From Candidatus Poribacteria bacterium (GTDB lineage: Bacteria > Poribacteria > WGA-4E > GCA-2687025): a stretch of 64,000 nucleotides of DNA. The notes under the pieces were generated by a model that saw only the letters and a program-made list of their open reading frames with translations, was not told the origin of the DNA and made no database searches. The stretch covers positions 174,160-238,159 of the forward strand of contig JABGQA010000081.1 in assembly GCA_018644665.1 (NCBI GenBank), read 5' to 3'. How positions within the stretch are numbered: the stretch's first letter is position 1; every line of letters starts with the position of its first letter. Of the stretch, positions 1-7,858 are shown one piece after another. A program made the translations under genes and the position numbers.

Positions 1-576
1 GTCCTGCGTCAGGACCAGGCGAGACACGCTCGTCCCGATCACCGCGCCCGCGAGCACGTCGCTCGGGTAGTGCCGGCCGAGGTACACGCGGCTCACAGCC
101 ACGCCGACGGCGCCCAGGTAGAAGGGCAGACGCCACTCGGGATACCGGTGGCTGAGCGCCGTCGCAAGGGCGAACGCGCCCGTGGTGTGCCCGGATGGCA
201 TCGACCGATGGTCGTTGGTCCCGTCCGGCCGAGAGCGCCCGACCGCGTCCTTCAGCGTCGCCGTCACGGCCCCGCTCGCGAGGACGGAGGACAGCGCGAG
301 AACGCCGGTCCTCCGCTGGTCGTCGCTGCCGAGAGCAACGCCGAGCAAGGCGAGCCCGATTATGTTGTAGCCGGCGCCGAACTCGGTGACCACGGGCATG
401 GCACGGTCCAGCGCGCTGGTCTGCGCGTCCTCGCGCACGAGCCGGTACAGGCGAGTGTCGAGCCCGTCCGCTTGCGCGCCACTCACTGCGAGGATCCACA
501 TCGCGACACAGAGGGCGACCCCGCCGAGCACGGCCGGCGGGGTTGGAACACGTAGCAGGCAGCGGTCTGAGACCAT
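1..576 (-). CDS. PAP2-superfamily phosphatase, partial (runs off left edge)
   Basis: A reading frame of 192 codons starts with ATG at 576 and stays open to the window edge, so the C-terminus is missing. All three signature motifs of PAP2/type-2 phosphatidic acid phosphatases are visible: K109-x6-RP, PSGH at 127-130, and SR-x5-H-x3-D at 162-173, where H169 would be the nucleophile and H130 the acid. Residues 14-36 and further hydrophobic stretches look like membrane segments, so the active site should face the periplasm. Known family members dephosphorylate phosphatidic acid, undecaprenyl pyrophosphate or lipid A; which substrate applies here cannot be told. It lies on the same strand as, and just downstream of, the PepSY lipoprotein gene with a 36 bp gap, so it may share that transcript. 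Confidence 0.88.
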   Translation of the reverse strand, partial: MVSDRCLLRVPTPPAVLGGVALCVAMWILAVSGAQADGLDTRLYRLVREDAQTSALDRAMPVVTEFGAGYNIIGLALLGVALGSDDQRRTGVLALSSVLASGAVTATLKDAVGRSRPDGTNDHRSMPSGHTTGAFALATALSHRYPEWRLPFYLGAVGVAVSRVYLGRHYPSDVLAGAVIGTSVSRLVLTQD

Positions 577-612
577 GGACATCCTCCGCGCAGGTTGGGA
601 GCGACACCGGTG

Positions 613-963
613 TTAGTCGTCGTCCCCGTCCTCGTCCTCGTCGTCCTCGTTCTCGATTTCGACGACCTCGCCCGTAGCGGCGTCCATCTCGACAGACCTG
701 ACACCATCCGCCGTGCGGATCTCGATCTCGATGAAGTCCCGGCCGTCTTCCGTCTCGGTCTCCGTGCCGACGACCTCACCGGGGACGGCCGCGAGCGCTA
801 TCTGCTTCGCCTGTTCGACCGTGATCGGGCCTGCCAGGCCCGCGGACGGAGCGGCAGGCCCGCCATCGGGACCGACGAGCGACATGTCGCCGCTCGACTC
901 GTCGCCACACCCAAGACCCACGAACGCGAGAGCGCCAATGACCAGCGCGCACTTACGTAGCAT
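613..963 (-). CDS. PepSY-domain lipoprotein with acidic tail
   Basis: This is a 116-residue secreted protein. The ATG at 963 is preferred over the in-frame ATG at 1062 because it has an AAGGAGG ribosome site 6 bases upstream and opens directly into a signal peptide ending in a lipobox-like GLGC at residues 16-19. Residues about 47-100 match the PepSY fold: a helix beginning TVEQAKQIAL, then paired strands FIEIEIR and VRSVEMDAATGEVVEI. The last 15 residues are almost all Asp/Glu and could bind cations. PepSY domains are known as small periplasmic or inhibitory modules often linked to envelope stress. The gene follows a strong sigma-54 promoter (1020-1035) and sits beside a sigma-54-dependent two-component system, so it is probably a target of that system. 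Confidence 0.82.
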   Translation of the reverse strand: MLRKCALVIGALAFVGLGCGDESSGDMSLVGPDGGPAAPSAGLAGPITVEQAKQIALAAVPGEVVGTETETEDGRDFIEIEIRTADGVRSVEMDAATGEVVEIENEDDEDEDGDDD

Positions 964-1019
964 TGCGTCCTCCTTCTCTGCCTGCCTGATCGGCATGCTG
1001 ACTCGGTCGCGCGAGACAC

Positions 1020-1035
1020 AGCAACGATCGTGCCG
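1020..1035 (-). promoter_or_regulatory. Sigma-54 (-24/-12) promoter of the PepSY gene
   Basis: On the minus strand the bases read CGGCACG-ATCG-TTGCT. The consensus is TGGCACG-N4-TTGCW, so only the first base differs and the GG to GC spacing is exactly 10. Transcription would start near 1008, leaving a leader of about 45 bases before the ATG at 963. The regulator encoded at 3187-4572 is of the sigma-54-activating type. Confidence 0.65.
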
Positions 1036-1115
1036 AACCGCGCATGCCCTCACGCCGCGCAAGACTCCGTAGGTTGCCCGAGCCCCACCGCCGCCCGCGA
1101 CGGGAATCTGCCGCC

Positions 1116-1133
1116 GCGGCGGATATCCGCCGC
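1116..1133. promoter_or_regulatory. Perfect 18-bp palindrome, possible enhancer site or terminator
   Basis: The sequence GCGGCGGATATCCGCCGC is its own reverse complement. It abuts the stop codon of the beta-barrel gene and lies about 90-100 bp upstream of the sigma-54 promoter at 1020-1035. That distance suits an upstream activator site for an NtrC-type regulator. It could equally be a hairpin ending the operon, although no T-run follows. Confidence 0.4.
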
Positions 1134-2276
1134 CTAGAAGAGCAGGCTGATCTGCGCAGAGTACGCGTGCGCCGCGTACTCCTGCGTCGGGTCGTTGGAC
1201 GCGTTGCGCCGGAGCACGTACTCAACCTGTGCCGAGAGGTACGTCGTGACCGGCCGCTTGAGCGCCGCCCGGATGAGCGTGAGATTGTCGTGGCGCTTCT
1301 GCCCAGTTTCCGGGACGACCCAGTCGCGGAAGTACTTCGCGTGTGCCCGCGCGGACAGCCGCGCGGTGACGCGCGCCGGAGCCCGCCACACGAGCGTCAG
1401 CGACGGGCGGTGGTTGGTGAAGTTGAAGTCCACGTCTTCCTCGCCGTCCTCGTCGTCGTCATCGTCGTCGGCGTGCTGTTCAGGCTCGCGGCGGTAGCGC
1501 TCCTGCGCCTGTAGCTCCCGCGCGGCCGTGTCCACCTCGAGCCGATACGAGACGCGCGCGAGCAGGCGCTCGCCCACCATGTGTTCCGCCCAGAGACCGG
1601 CGGCATGGCGCGTGCCCTCCATGTCGCGGTTCACGTCGGATACCAACACACGCGGGTCGATCGCGCCGGTGTACGACCGGAGCTGGTACTCCGCGCCTAC
1701 AGACGACAGCCCTCCGAGCCGCCGCGTCACCCGGCCCGACGCCATGACGCTGACGTAGTCGCCGCGGCTGAAGTTGGGAAACGCCTTGTGCCGCAGTTCG
1801 GCGGAGATCCCCGAGGTCCACGCCGCGTTCCAGCGGTAGAGGCCCTGCACCGACACATCCTGTTTCGCGTATTCGTGGACGGCGTTGTCGGGCTGGACGC
1901 GCAGTCCCGCGTTCGCCACGGCGAGTACGGTGAGAGACGGAGCGAAGCGCCGCCGGTAAGTGAGGGACATCAAGTGATCGTGTCGGTTCTGCCGGGCCAA
2001 GCTGCCGTAGCGGCGCGGCGCCGCCTCGTACCGCGCCGTGAGTCGTGACGCCTCATCCGGGTCCAGCCGCAGGCGCAACCCCACCCACATGTTCGTCACG
2101 CCATCCGCTTCTGGCCCCGCCTTGTCGGCCACCTCGAACACGTTCGTCTCGTACCTAGCTCGTGTATGCAGGAACCCGCTAACGCTTACCGCATCTGCGG
2201 CGATGGCGTTCCCGCCCGACGGCAGGAGGAAGACAAGGCCGACGGCGGCGAGAGCGATGGTCGCGGACCTCGTCAT
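1134..2276 (-). CDS. Outer-membrane beta-barrel protein
   Basis: This 380-residue protein begins with a signal peptide (cleavage near residue 27, after AIAADA-type residues). It then shows alternating hydrophobic/polar strands with many Arg/Tyr/Trp residues and ends in ISLLF, with a C-terminal Phe as expected for an outer-membrane barrel. One predicted loop near residue 275 is strikingly acidic, with a run of Asp and Glu, and could bind metal. Its ATG follows immediately after the TAG of the upstream coiled-coil gene (TAGATG), indicating translational coupling. It is the last gene of the operon 6028-1134 with the kinase, regulator and coiled-coil protein. No specific porin or transporter family was recognised. 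Confidence 0.7.
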   Translation of the reverse strand: MTRSATIALAAVGLVFLLPSGGNAIAADAVSVSGFLHTRARYETNVFEVADKAGPEADGVTNMWVGLRLRLDPDEASRLTARYEAAPRRYGSLARQNRHDHLMSLTYRRRFAPSLTVLAVANAGLRVQPDNAVHEYAKQDVSVQGLYRWNAAWTSGISAELRHKAFPNFSRGDYVSVMASGRVTRRLGGLSSVGAEYQLRSYTGAIDPRVLVSDVNRDMEGTRHAAGLWAEHMVGERLLARVSYRLEVDTAARELQAQERYRREPEQHADDDDDDEDGEEDVDFNFTNHRPSLTLVWRAPARVTARLSARAHAKYFRDWVVPETGQKRHDNLTLIRAALKRPVTTYLSAQVEYVLRRNASNDPTQEYAAHAYSAQISLLF

Positions 2277-3203
2277 CTAGTTCTCCTCCCCAATGTCAGT
2301 CGGCATCAACATGGCGGCGGCCTCCTCTTGAAATCGCGTCACCTTCGCGCGCAGCGGTGCGATGGCGCCGCGCCGCCGCTGCATCCGGGCGCGCAGGACG
2401 AGCACGCGGTCCTCCAGCACGGACATGTCGCCCTCGATCTCCGCCGCCCGCAGGTCCCTGTCGAGATCGAGTTCGTCTTCCTCGCCTCGCCGGAGTTCCT
2501 GGAGCAACTCCCACATGCCTCGGAGCAGGCCGAACTTCTCTTTCGCCGACCGGATGTCGTCGGACAGGGCGGCGATCCGATCGTCGACGATGTCCAACTG
2601 GTCGCGGACCACCCCGATCTTCTGGGCGATCTGGTCGGGGCCGTCCGTATCCTCCAGGGCCACGTCCAGCCCAAGAAGCAACTCGCGCGATTGCGCCCGG
2701 AGTGCCGTGGCGTGGGCGTCTCGCTCGGCCTGCAGGGCGATCGCCTCGGCCAGAATCCGCTCTCGCGCCTCCGTCGTCTCGGCTGCGTCGGAACGGGCGA
2801 CGATCGCGTCGATCTCAGCGTCCAGCGCGAGCATCACCGCCTGCCTGACGGTCACGCCTTCCTGCGTGAGGGCGTGCCGCTCGACGTCCAACGTCTCTAG
2901 CTGGTCCGCCAGGGCCTGGGCCGCGCGTAGATCGCGCTGTAGGTCCCGATCGCTGCGGGGATCGCCGTTCTCAGGCAGGTCGCGCTTGGCGTCGTCGATC
3001 CGGTTGGCCAAGCTGCGGCTGCGTCTCAGCAGAGCGTCCTGGTCTTGGGTCAGATTCGCCACGCGGTCGCCGATGTCGGCGAGACGGCCTTCGAGGTCGC
3101 CGCGCGTCGGCGACTGCGCCCAGAGCGAGCACGCTGCCGCGAAGATACCAACCGCGACCGCCCAGGGCGCCCATGCGCGGGTGATGTTAGCGAGCAGTCT
3201 CAT
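2277..3203 (-). CDS. Exported coiled-coil protein
   Basis: This 308-residue protein has a signal peptide or N-terminal anchor (residues 12-29, hydrophobic, ending SLWAQ). From about residue 35 to 290 it is almost wholly helical with heptad-like Leu/Ile/Val spacing, rich in Asp, Arg and Glu. It has no enzyme motif. Its start overlaps the end of the response-regulator gene by 17 bases and its stop touches the ATG of the beta-barrel gene, so it is an internal member of a tightly coupled operon. By context it may link the inner membrane to the barrel, or help sense the envelope signal. I do not recognise a named family. Confidence 0.72.
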   Translation of the reverse strand: MRLLANITRAWAPWAVAVGIFAAACSLWAQSPTRGDLEGRLADIGDRVANLTQDQDALLRRSRSLANRIDDAKRDLPENGDPRSDRDLQRDLRAAQALADQLETLDVERHALTQEGVTVRQAVMLALDAEIDAIVARSDAAETTEARERILAEAIALQAERDAHATALRAQSRELLLGLDVALEDTDGPDQIAQKIGVVRDQLDIVDDRIAALSDDIRSAKEKFGLLRGMWELLQELRRGEEDELDLDRDLRAAEIEGDMSVLEDRVLVLRARMQRRRGAIAPLRAKVTRFQEEAAAMLMPTDIGEEN

Positions 3204-4572
3204 CGAGATCCGCCAACCCGTGTCGGTCGAACTTGTATCGGAACGTCGTGCGCTCTATGCCGAGGAGCTTCGCGGCGTCAGCCTTGACGCGATTCGCCCG
3301 CGTGTACGCCGTCCATAGGAGCCGCTTCTCGAAGCTGTCGACCATATCTGTGAGAGAGGCCCCCTCAATGGGGACGGGGTCGTCGCCGTTTTCTTGCTGC
3401 CGTCGGGCGCGCTCTGTCAGGCCGAGATCATCGGGCGTGATGGTGTCGGACTGAGTGAGCACCACCGCGCGCTCGATGGTGTTCTCCAACTCGCGCACGT
3501 TGCCGGCCCACGCGTGGCGTACGAGTCGCTTCATCGCGTCCGGGTGCACAGCCACGATCTTCTTCGCCATCTCCGCCGCGTACTTGAGGAGGAAGTGCGC
3601 CACGAGGTCCGGGATGTCGTCGCGTCTGTCGCGCAGCGGAGGCAGCGCGACCGGCACGACATTCAGGCGGTAGTAGAGGTCTTCACGGAAGTCACCGGCG
3701 TCGACCATCGCCGCCAGGTCGCGGTTCGTCGCAGCGACGATGCGCACGTCGACGCCGATCGTGGACACGCCGCCGACGCGCTCGAACTCCTTCTCCTGGA
3801 GAACGCGCAGGAGCTTGACCTGCGTGGCGATGGCGACTTCCCCGATTTCGTCGAGAAACAGCGTGCCGCCGTCGGCGAGTTCGAACCTGCCCGCGCGCTG
3901 GCGGTTCGCGTTGGTGAAGGCTCCGCGCTCGTGCCCGAACAGCTCACTCTCTAGGACGCCGTCGGCGAGGGCGGCGCAGTTCACGCGTACGAAGGGCTTC
4001 GCGCCGCGTCGGCTGTTTTCGTGGATCGCGCGGGCGACGAGTTCCTTGCCGGTACCGGTCTCGCCGAGGATGAGCACCGTCGCGTTCGACTGCGCGACCG
4101 CCTGGATGCGTTCGTACACGACGCGCATGGCCTCGCCGGCGCCGACCATCGAGTCGAAGCCTCGTCCGCCGCCGTCCTGCTCGCGCAGGTACGTGTTCTC
4201 CATCCACACGAGGCGCTGCCGGAGCGCGTTCGCGACCTTCACCTCGATCTCATCGAGCGTCACGGGCTTCGTCACGAAGTCGACCGCGCCCTGGCGCATG
4301 GCCTCCACGGCGAGTTCGATGGTGCCGTGCGCGCTCATCACGAGGACAGCAGTTTCCGGCGATTCCTCCTTGATGGCCTCTAGCGCCTGTATGCCGTCCA
4401 CCTTGGGCATGCGCACGTCGAGCAGGGCTAGGTCGTAGAACTGATCGCTCGCGGCCTTCACCGCCGCCTCGCCGTCGTGGACCACGTGCGACCTGTGTCC
4501 CAGCGCGTCCAGCGCGAGACCAATCGCCTCGGCGGTGCTGCGATGATCGTCCGCGATCAGTATCCGGCTCAT
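3187..4572 (-). CDS. Sigma-54-dependent response regulator (NtrC/ZraR type)
   Basis: The 461-residue protein has the classical three-part layout. Residues 1-120 are a receiver with acidic pair D8-D9 and phospho-acceptor D52 (ALLDVRMPKVDG). Residues about 140-370 are a sigma-54-interacting AAA+ domain with Walker A GETGTGKE, Walker B LFLDEIGE and a GAFT loop. Residues about 420-455 are a Fis-type helix-turn-helix (ADAAKLLGIERTTFRYK). The loop that contacts sigma-54 reads GAFTNA rather than the usual GAFTGA. It lies 10 bp downstream of the sensor-kinase gene, so the two form a cognate pair. Its targets probably include the promoter at 1020-1035 and possibly its own operon through 6093-6108. Confidence 0.93.
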   Translation of the reverse strand: MSRILIADDHRSTAEAIGLALDALGHRSHVVHDGEAAVKAASDQFYDLALLDVRMPKVDGIQALEAIKEESPETAVLVMSAHGTIELAVEAMRQGAVDFVTKPVTLDEIEVKVANALRQRLVWMENTYLREQDGGGRGFDSMVGAGEAMRVVYERIQAVAQSNATVLILGETGTGKELVARAIHENSRRGAKPFVRVNCAALADGVLESELFGHERGAFTNANRQRAGRFELADGGTLFLDEIGEVAIATQVKLLRVLQEKEFERVGGVSTIGVDVRIVAATNRDLAAMVDAGDFREDLYYRLNVVPVALPPLRDRRDDIPDLVAHFLLKYAAEMAKKIVAVHPDAMKRLVRHAWAGNVRELENTIERAVVLTQSDTITPDDLGLTERARRQQENGDDPVPIEGASLTDMVDSFEKRLLWTAYTRANRVKADAAKLLGIERTTFRYKFDRHGLADLDETAR

Positions 4573-4582
4573 GCCGTTCCCC

Positions 4583-6028
4583 TCAGTCGTTCTCCTGCCG
4601 GATCGGCAGCGTGATCGTGAACGTGGACCCCTCGCCCTCGACGCCGACGCACCGGATCGACCCGCCGTGGCGCTCGACTATCCTCCGCACCAATGCAAGA
4701 CCCAGGCCGGTACCGTGGTCCTTCGTCGTGTAGAACGGGTCGAACGCGCGCTCCGCCGTCTCCGTCGACATTCCGACGCCGGTGTCCGCGATGTCTACGA
4801 CTACGGCGCGGTGCTCGATGTCGGAGCGCGCGGCGATGGATAGGTCGCCGCCTGTCGGCATCGCGTGGACGGCGTTGCCGATCAGATTCAGCAACGCGCG
4901 TTGTAGTTCTCGCGCGTCGGCCTCGACGGTGAGACTCGCCGGAACATCGCTATTCACGCGGACTCCGGCGGCGTCTATGTCTGCCTGCGACAGACCCAGG
5001 GCGTCGGTCACGATGTCCGCGACTCGCGCCTCCTCCCACGCAGGCGTCGACGGGCGGGCGAAGTTCAGGAACTCCGTGACGAGACCGTCGAGAGCCTGCA
5101 CCTCTCCGTCCACTTTCTCGATTATGCCGGTCGCTTCCTCGTCCGCGACGCGTCGCTGTAGGAGGCCGAGGAAGAGGCGCATGCCGTTCAGGGGGTTCCG
5201 GATCTCATGGGCGAGCCCGGCGGACATCTGCCGCAACTCCTCGGCGAAGCGTGAGACTCGCCGGTCTCGTTCGGCCAGGGCGACGCTCATCTCGTTAAAG
5301 GTCCGCCCGAGAACGCCTATCTCATCGCCGCGCGTGACCTCCACCGTCGCGCCGAACGTGCCGTGCATGATCTCCCGGGCGGCCTGCGATAGCCGCCTTA
5401 TGGGCGTGACGATCGCGCGGACGTAGAGGACGCCGAGGGCCGTGGCCAGCAACGTGCTGAGAGCGCCGATGAGCAGCATCGTACGCTGCATCGTCGTCAG
5501 CGTGCCGAGGAACAGGACGCCAGCGTCGACGCCCAAAACTGCGACGGCGCGCCCTTCGCGATCGGTCACGGCCGCGAACGCGGAGCGGTAGTACGTCCCG
5601 TCCTCGCCATGGAACGCGACCGACGCGGCGGGCGCACCGGACAGCGCCTCATCGACGTGCACACGGTTCGCGCTGAGGAAACGGTAGGACGCGCCGATCG
5701 GCACATCGTCCTGAGAGTCCGCCAGGCTGCGACCCTCGGGGGTGAATATGTAGATTCTCCGCGCGTCGGTGGCCGCCTGTATCTCGCGTAGCTTAGCGCG
5801 GTAGCTCCGGTGGAGGCGCGTGTCCTCCTGCCCGGGCTCGATCACGGCGAGGAAGTCCGCGTCGAACTGCGCCGCAGCCATCTGCGCGACGGCCGTGATG
5901 CGCGCCTCCATCTCGCCGTGTAGCGCCCCCCGCGCGGTGAAGTACGCGAGCCAACTGCTCACGGCCAACGCAGCCGCGACGAGCAACGCAATGCCCAGCG
6001 TGGCCTTCGCCTGAAGTGGGAGTCTCAC
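4583..6028 (-). CDS. Membrane sensor histidine kinase
   Basis: The protein has one N-terminal membrane segment, a periplasmic sensor of about 130 residues (Cache-like; probable but not certain), a second membrane segment, HAMP, HisKA with H274 in LAHEIRNPLN, and an HATPase domain with N box NLIGNAVHAM, G1 DTGVGM and G2 GTGLGL. I place the start at the GTG at 6028 (481 residues), directly before the first membrane segment. A longer frame opens at ATG 6151 but adds 41 Arg-rich residues of low plausibility and overlaps the promoter region. The gene heads an operon with its sigma-54-type regulator, a coiled-coil protein and a barrel. The layout resembles ZraSR/HydHG envelope or metal-stress systems, though the signal is unknown. 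Confidence 0.9.
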   Translation of the reverse strand: MRLPLQAKATLGIALLVAAALAVSSWLAYFTARGALHGEMEARITAVAQMAAAQFDADFLAVIEPGQEDTRLHRSYRAKLREIQAATDARRIYIFTPEGRSLADSQDDVPIGASYRFLSANRVHVDEALSGAPAASVAFHGEDGTYYRSAFAAVTDREGRAVAVLGVDAGVLFLGTLTTMQRTMLLIGALSTLLATALGVLYVRAIVTPIRRLSQAAREIMHGTFGATVEVTRGDEIGVLGRTFNEMSVALAERDRRVSRFAEELRQMSAGLAHEIRNPLNGMRLFLGLLQRRVADEEATGIIEKVDGEVQALDGLVTEFLNFARPSTPAWEEARVADIVTDALGLSQADIDAAGVRVNSDVPASLTVEADARELQRALLNLIGNAVHAMPTGGDLSIAARSDIEHRAVVVDIADTGVGMSTETAERAFDPFYTTKDHGTGLGLALVRRIVERHGGSIRCVGVEGEGSTFTITLPIRQEND

Positions 6029-6092
6029 AGAAGCGGCCCTATCCCGTGATGAACGGACGCGCGCCCGTCGCGCATGCCGAGCATCGTAGCAC

Positions 6093-6108
6093 AGCGACGC
6101 ACGTTCCA
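6093..6108 (-). promoter_or_regulatory. Possible sigma-54 promoter of the kinase operon
   Basis: The minus strand reads TGGAACG-TGCG-TCGCT, with correct GG-N10-GC spacing and one mismatch to consensus in each half. It lies 65 bases upstream of the GTG at 6028. A sigma-70-like -10 (TACGAT) overlaps just downstream, so dual control or a chance match are both possible. Confidence 0.35.
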
Positions 6109-6191
6109 TGCCGACGTACGCGAGCTTGCGCGGGGCGCCCCCATCGCCCACGCTAGCGGCAGACCAGCATCCTCACCTGGAGGAAGTCACA

Positions 6192-7850
6192 GTGCATCTC
6201 GGGCCAAACCCGGTAGCGACCCGCCCGGCGCGGACGATCCTGTTAGCGTGGGTCCTGCTCGGCATCGCGGCCTTGCTGTGGGTCACCGCGCTGCTGTTCC
6301 TGTTCCGCGTCGTGAACATCTTCGACCGCGTCCTCATGAAAGTCCCCGGGCCGCGCGTGACGTTCGGCGCCATGCTTCTCTGTCCGATGCTGGCCGCCTG
6401 GCTGGCGCATACACGCGTGCGGCCGAGAGCGCGGGCCCAGGGATGGGCGATAACCGGGGTGTCCGCAGCGCTGATCGTGGCATTCGCACTGGTCGTCGCG
6501 CGGCCGATGCTGATCGACGCCGTAGAGCCCAAGACCCCACCCAACCCCACCACGCCCAGGCCGCCGGAACCGATGTCAGGCATCCCCGTGTTCCCGGGCG
6601 CGGAGGGCTTTGGGACGCGCACGCCGGCAGGTCGCGGCGGCAAGGTGATCGAGGTGACATCGCTCGCGGACGCGGGTCCCGGGACTTTGCGCGAGGCGCT
6701 CGCCGATCCTGAGCCGCGCGTCATCGTCTTCCGGGTCGCGGGCAACATCGAGCTCGAGGGCGAGTTGGTCGTCCCGCATCCATTCGTGACGGTCGCCGGA
6801 CAGACGGCGCCGGGCGGCGGGATATGTCTGAGGAACGCCGGACTCACGATCACGTCCCACGACGTTCTCGTGCAGCACATCCGCGTGCGTCCCGGGGCCA
6901 AGGGGCGCGTCCAGGCGGAGAACAACGACGCCATCCAGATCCAGGGCGACCGGCGCGAAGGGCGCGGCGGCACAAACATCGTGATAGACCATGTGTCGGC
7001 GAGCTGGGGCGAGGACGAGACCGTCAGCACGTGGTTTGGGGCGCACGACATCACGATCTCGTGGTGCATCGTGAGCGAGGCGCTTAACCGCAGCCGTCAC
7101 CGCAAGCAGACGCACAGCGCCGGCCTCCTCATCGGTGATGGCTCCGACCACGTGACGGTGCATCACACGCTGATGGCGCACAACGACTTCCGCAACCCGC
7201 TCATCAGCGGGGGCGGGACGCACGACATCGTCAACAACGTCATGTACGACTGGGGCATCCTAGCCGGCGAGGTCATCGACGACGGGGCGAACACGTTCGT
7301 GAACTTCATCGGGAACACGTTCCGCGCGGGTCCATCGACGAACCCGGATTCATACGAGATACGCGCGCCGCTCGATGACGGCGCGGCCCCGCGCCTGCAC
7401 GCCGCCGACAACGTCGGCCCGCATCGCGACGCCTCGGGCGAGTGGTCGGTGGTCCGCGACGGGTGGGACAACGACCGTGAGCCGGCCGCGTCGATCCGCG
7501 CTGTCTCGGCGTATGCCACGGCGCCGGTCACAGCGTCCGACGCGGACGCAGCATTCGAGGCTGTCCTCATGGATGCCGGCGCGACGCGTCCCGCTCGAGA
7601 CGCGGTGGACCGGCGCATCGTTGACGACGCGCGCAACGGCGGCGGGCGGATCATCGACTCGCCGGGCCAGGTAGGCGGCTATCCCACGCTCGCACCGGGC
7701 ACGCCGGCTGTGGATTCGGACCGCGACGGCATGCCGGACGTTTGGGAGACGGCTAACGGCCTCGACCCGGCCGACCCGTCAGACGGGTCGGGCGATCTGG
7801 ACGGCGACGGGTACACGAACGTGGAGGAGTTCCTGCACTCTCTGCTGTAG
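6192..7850 (+). CDS. Membrane-anchored PL1-type pectate lyase-like protein with dockerin/TSP3-like tail
   Basis: I choose the GTG at 6192 (552 residues) because GGAGGA lies 8 bases upstream; an in-frame ATG at 6108 lacks a ribosome site. Three hydrophobic segments occupy the first 120 residues, so the enzyme domain would be tethered to the inner membrane or surface. From about residue 140, FPGAEGFG and SLADAGPGTLREAL open a right-handed beta-helix like that of polysaccharide lyase family 1, followed by DHVSASWGEDE and SWCIVSEAL, typical of bacterial pectate lyase-like proteins. The C-terminus has Ca-binding DSDRDGMPD and DLDGDGYT motifs. The likely role is uronan or pectin-like polysaccharide cleavage; substrate is inferred from the family only. 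Confidence 0.82.
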   Translation: MHLGPNPVATRPARTILLAWVLLGIAALLWVTALLFLFRVVNIFDRVLMKVPGPRVTFGAMLLCPMLAAWLAHTRVRPRARAQGWAITGVSAALIVAFALVVARPMLIDAVEPKTPPNPTTPRPPEPMSGIPVFPGAEGFGTRTPAGRGGKVIEVTSLADAGPGTLREALADPEPRVIVFRVAGNIELEGELVVPHPFVTVAGQTAPGGGICLRNAGLTITSHDVLVQHIRVRPGAKGRVQAENNDAIQIQGDRREGRGGTNIVIDHVSASWGEDETVSTWFGAHDITISWCIVSEALNRSRHRKQTHSAGLLIGDGSDHVTVHHTLMAHNDFRNPLISGGGTHDIVNNVMYDWGILAGEVIDDGANTFVNFIGNTFRAGPSTNPDSYEIRAPLDDGAAPRLHAADNVGPHRDASGEWSVVRDGWDNDREPAASIRAVSAYATAPVTASDADAAFEAVLMDAGATRPARDAVDRRIVDDARNGGGRIIDSPGQVGGYPTLAPGTPAVDSDRDGMPDVWETANGLDPADPSDGSGDLDGDGYTNVEEFLHSLL

Positions 7851-7858
7851 GCGCGGCG

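Noticed and set aside
6108..6191. Upstream ATG extending the PL1-type protein by 28 residues
   Set aside because: It has no ribosome site and overlaps the divergent promoter, whereas the GTG at 6192 has GGAGGA.
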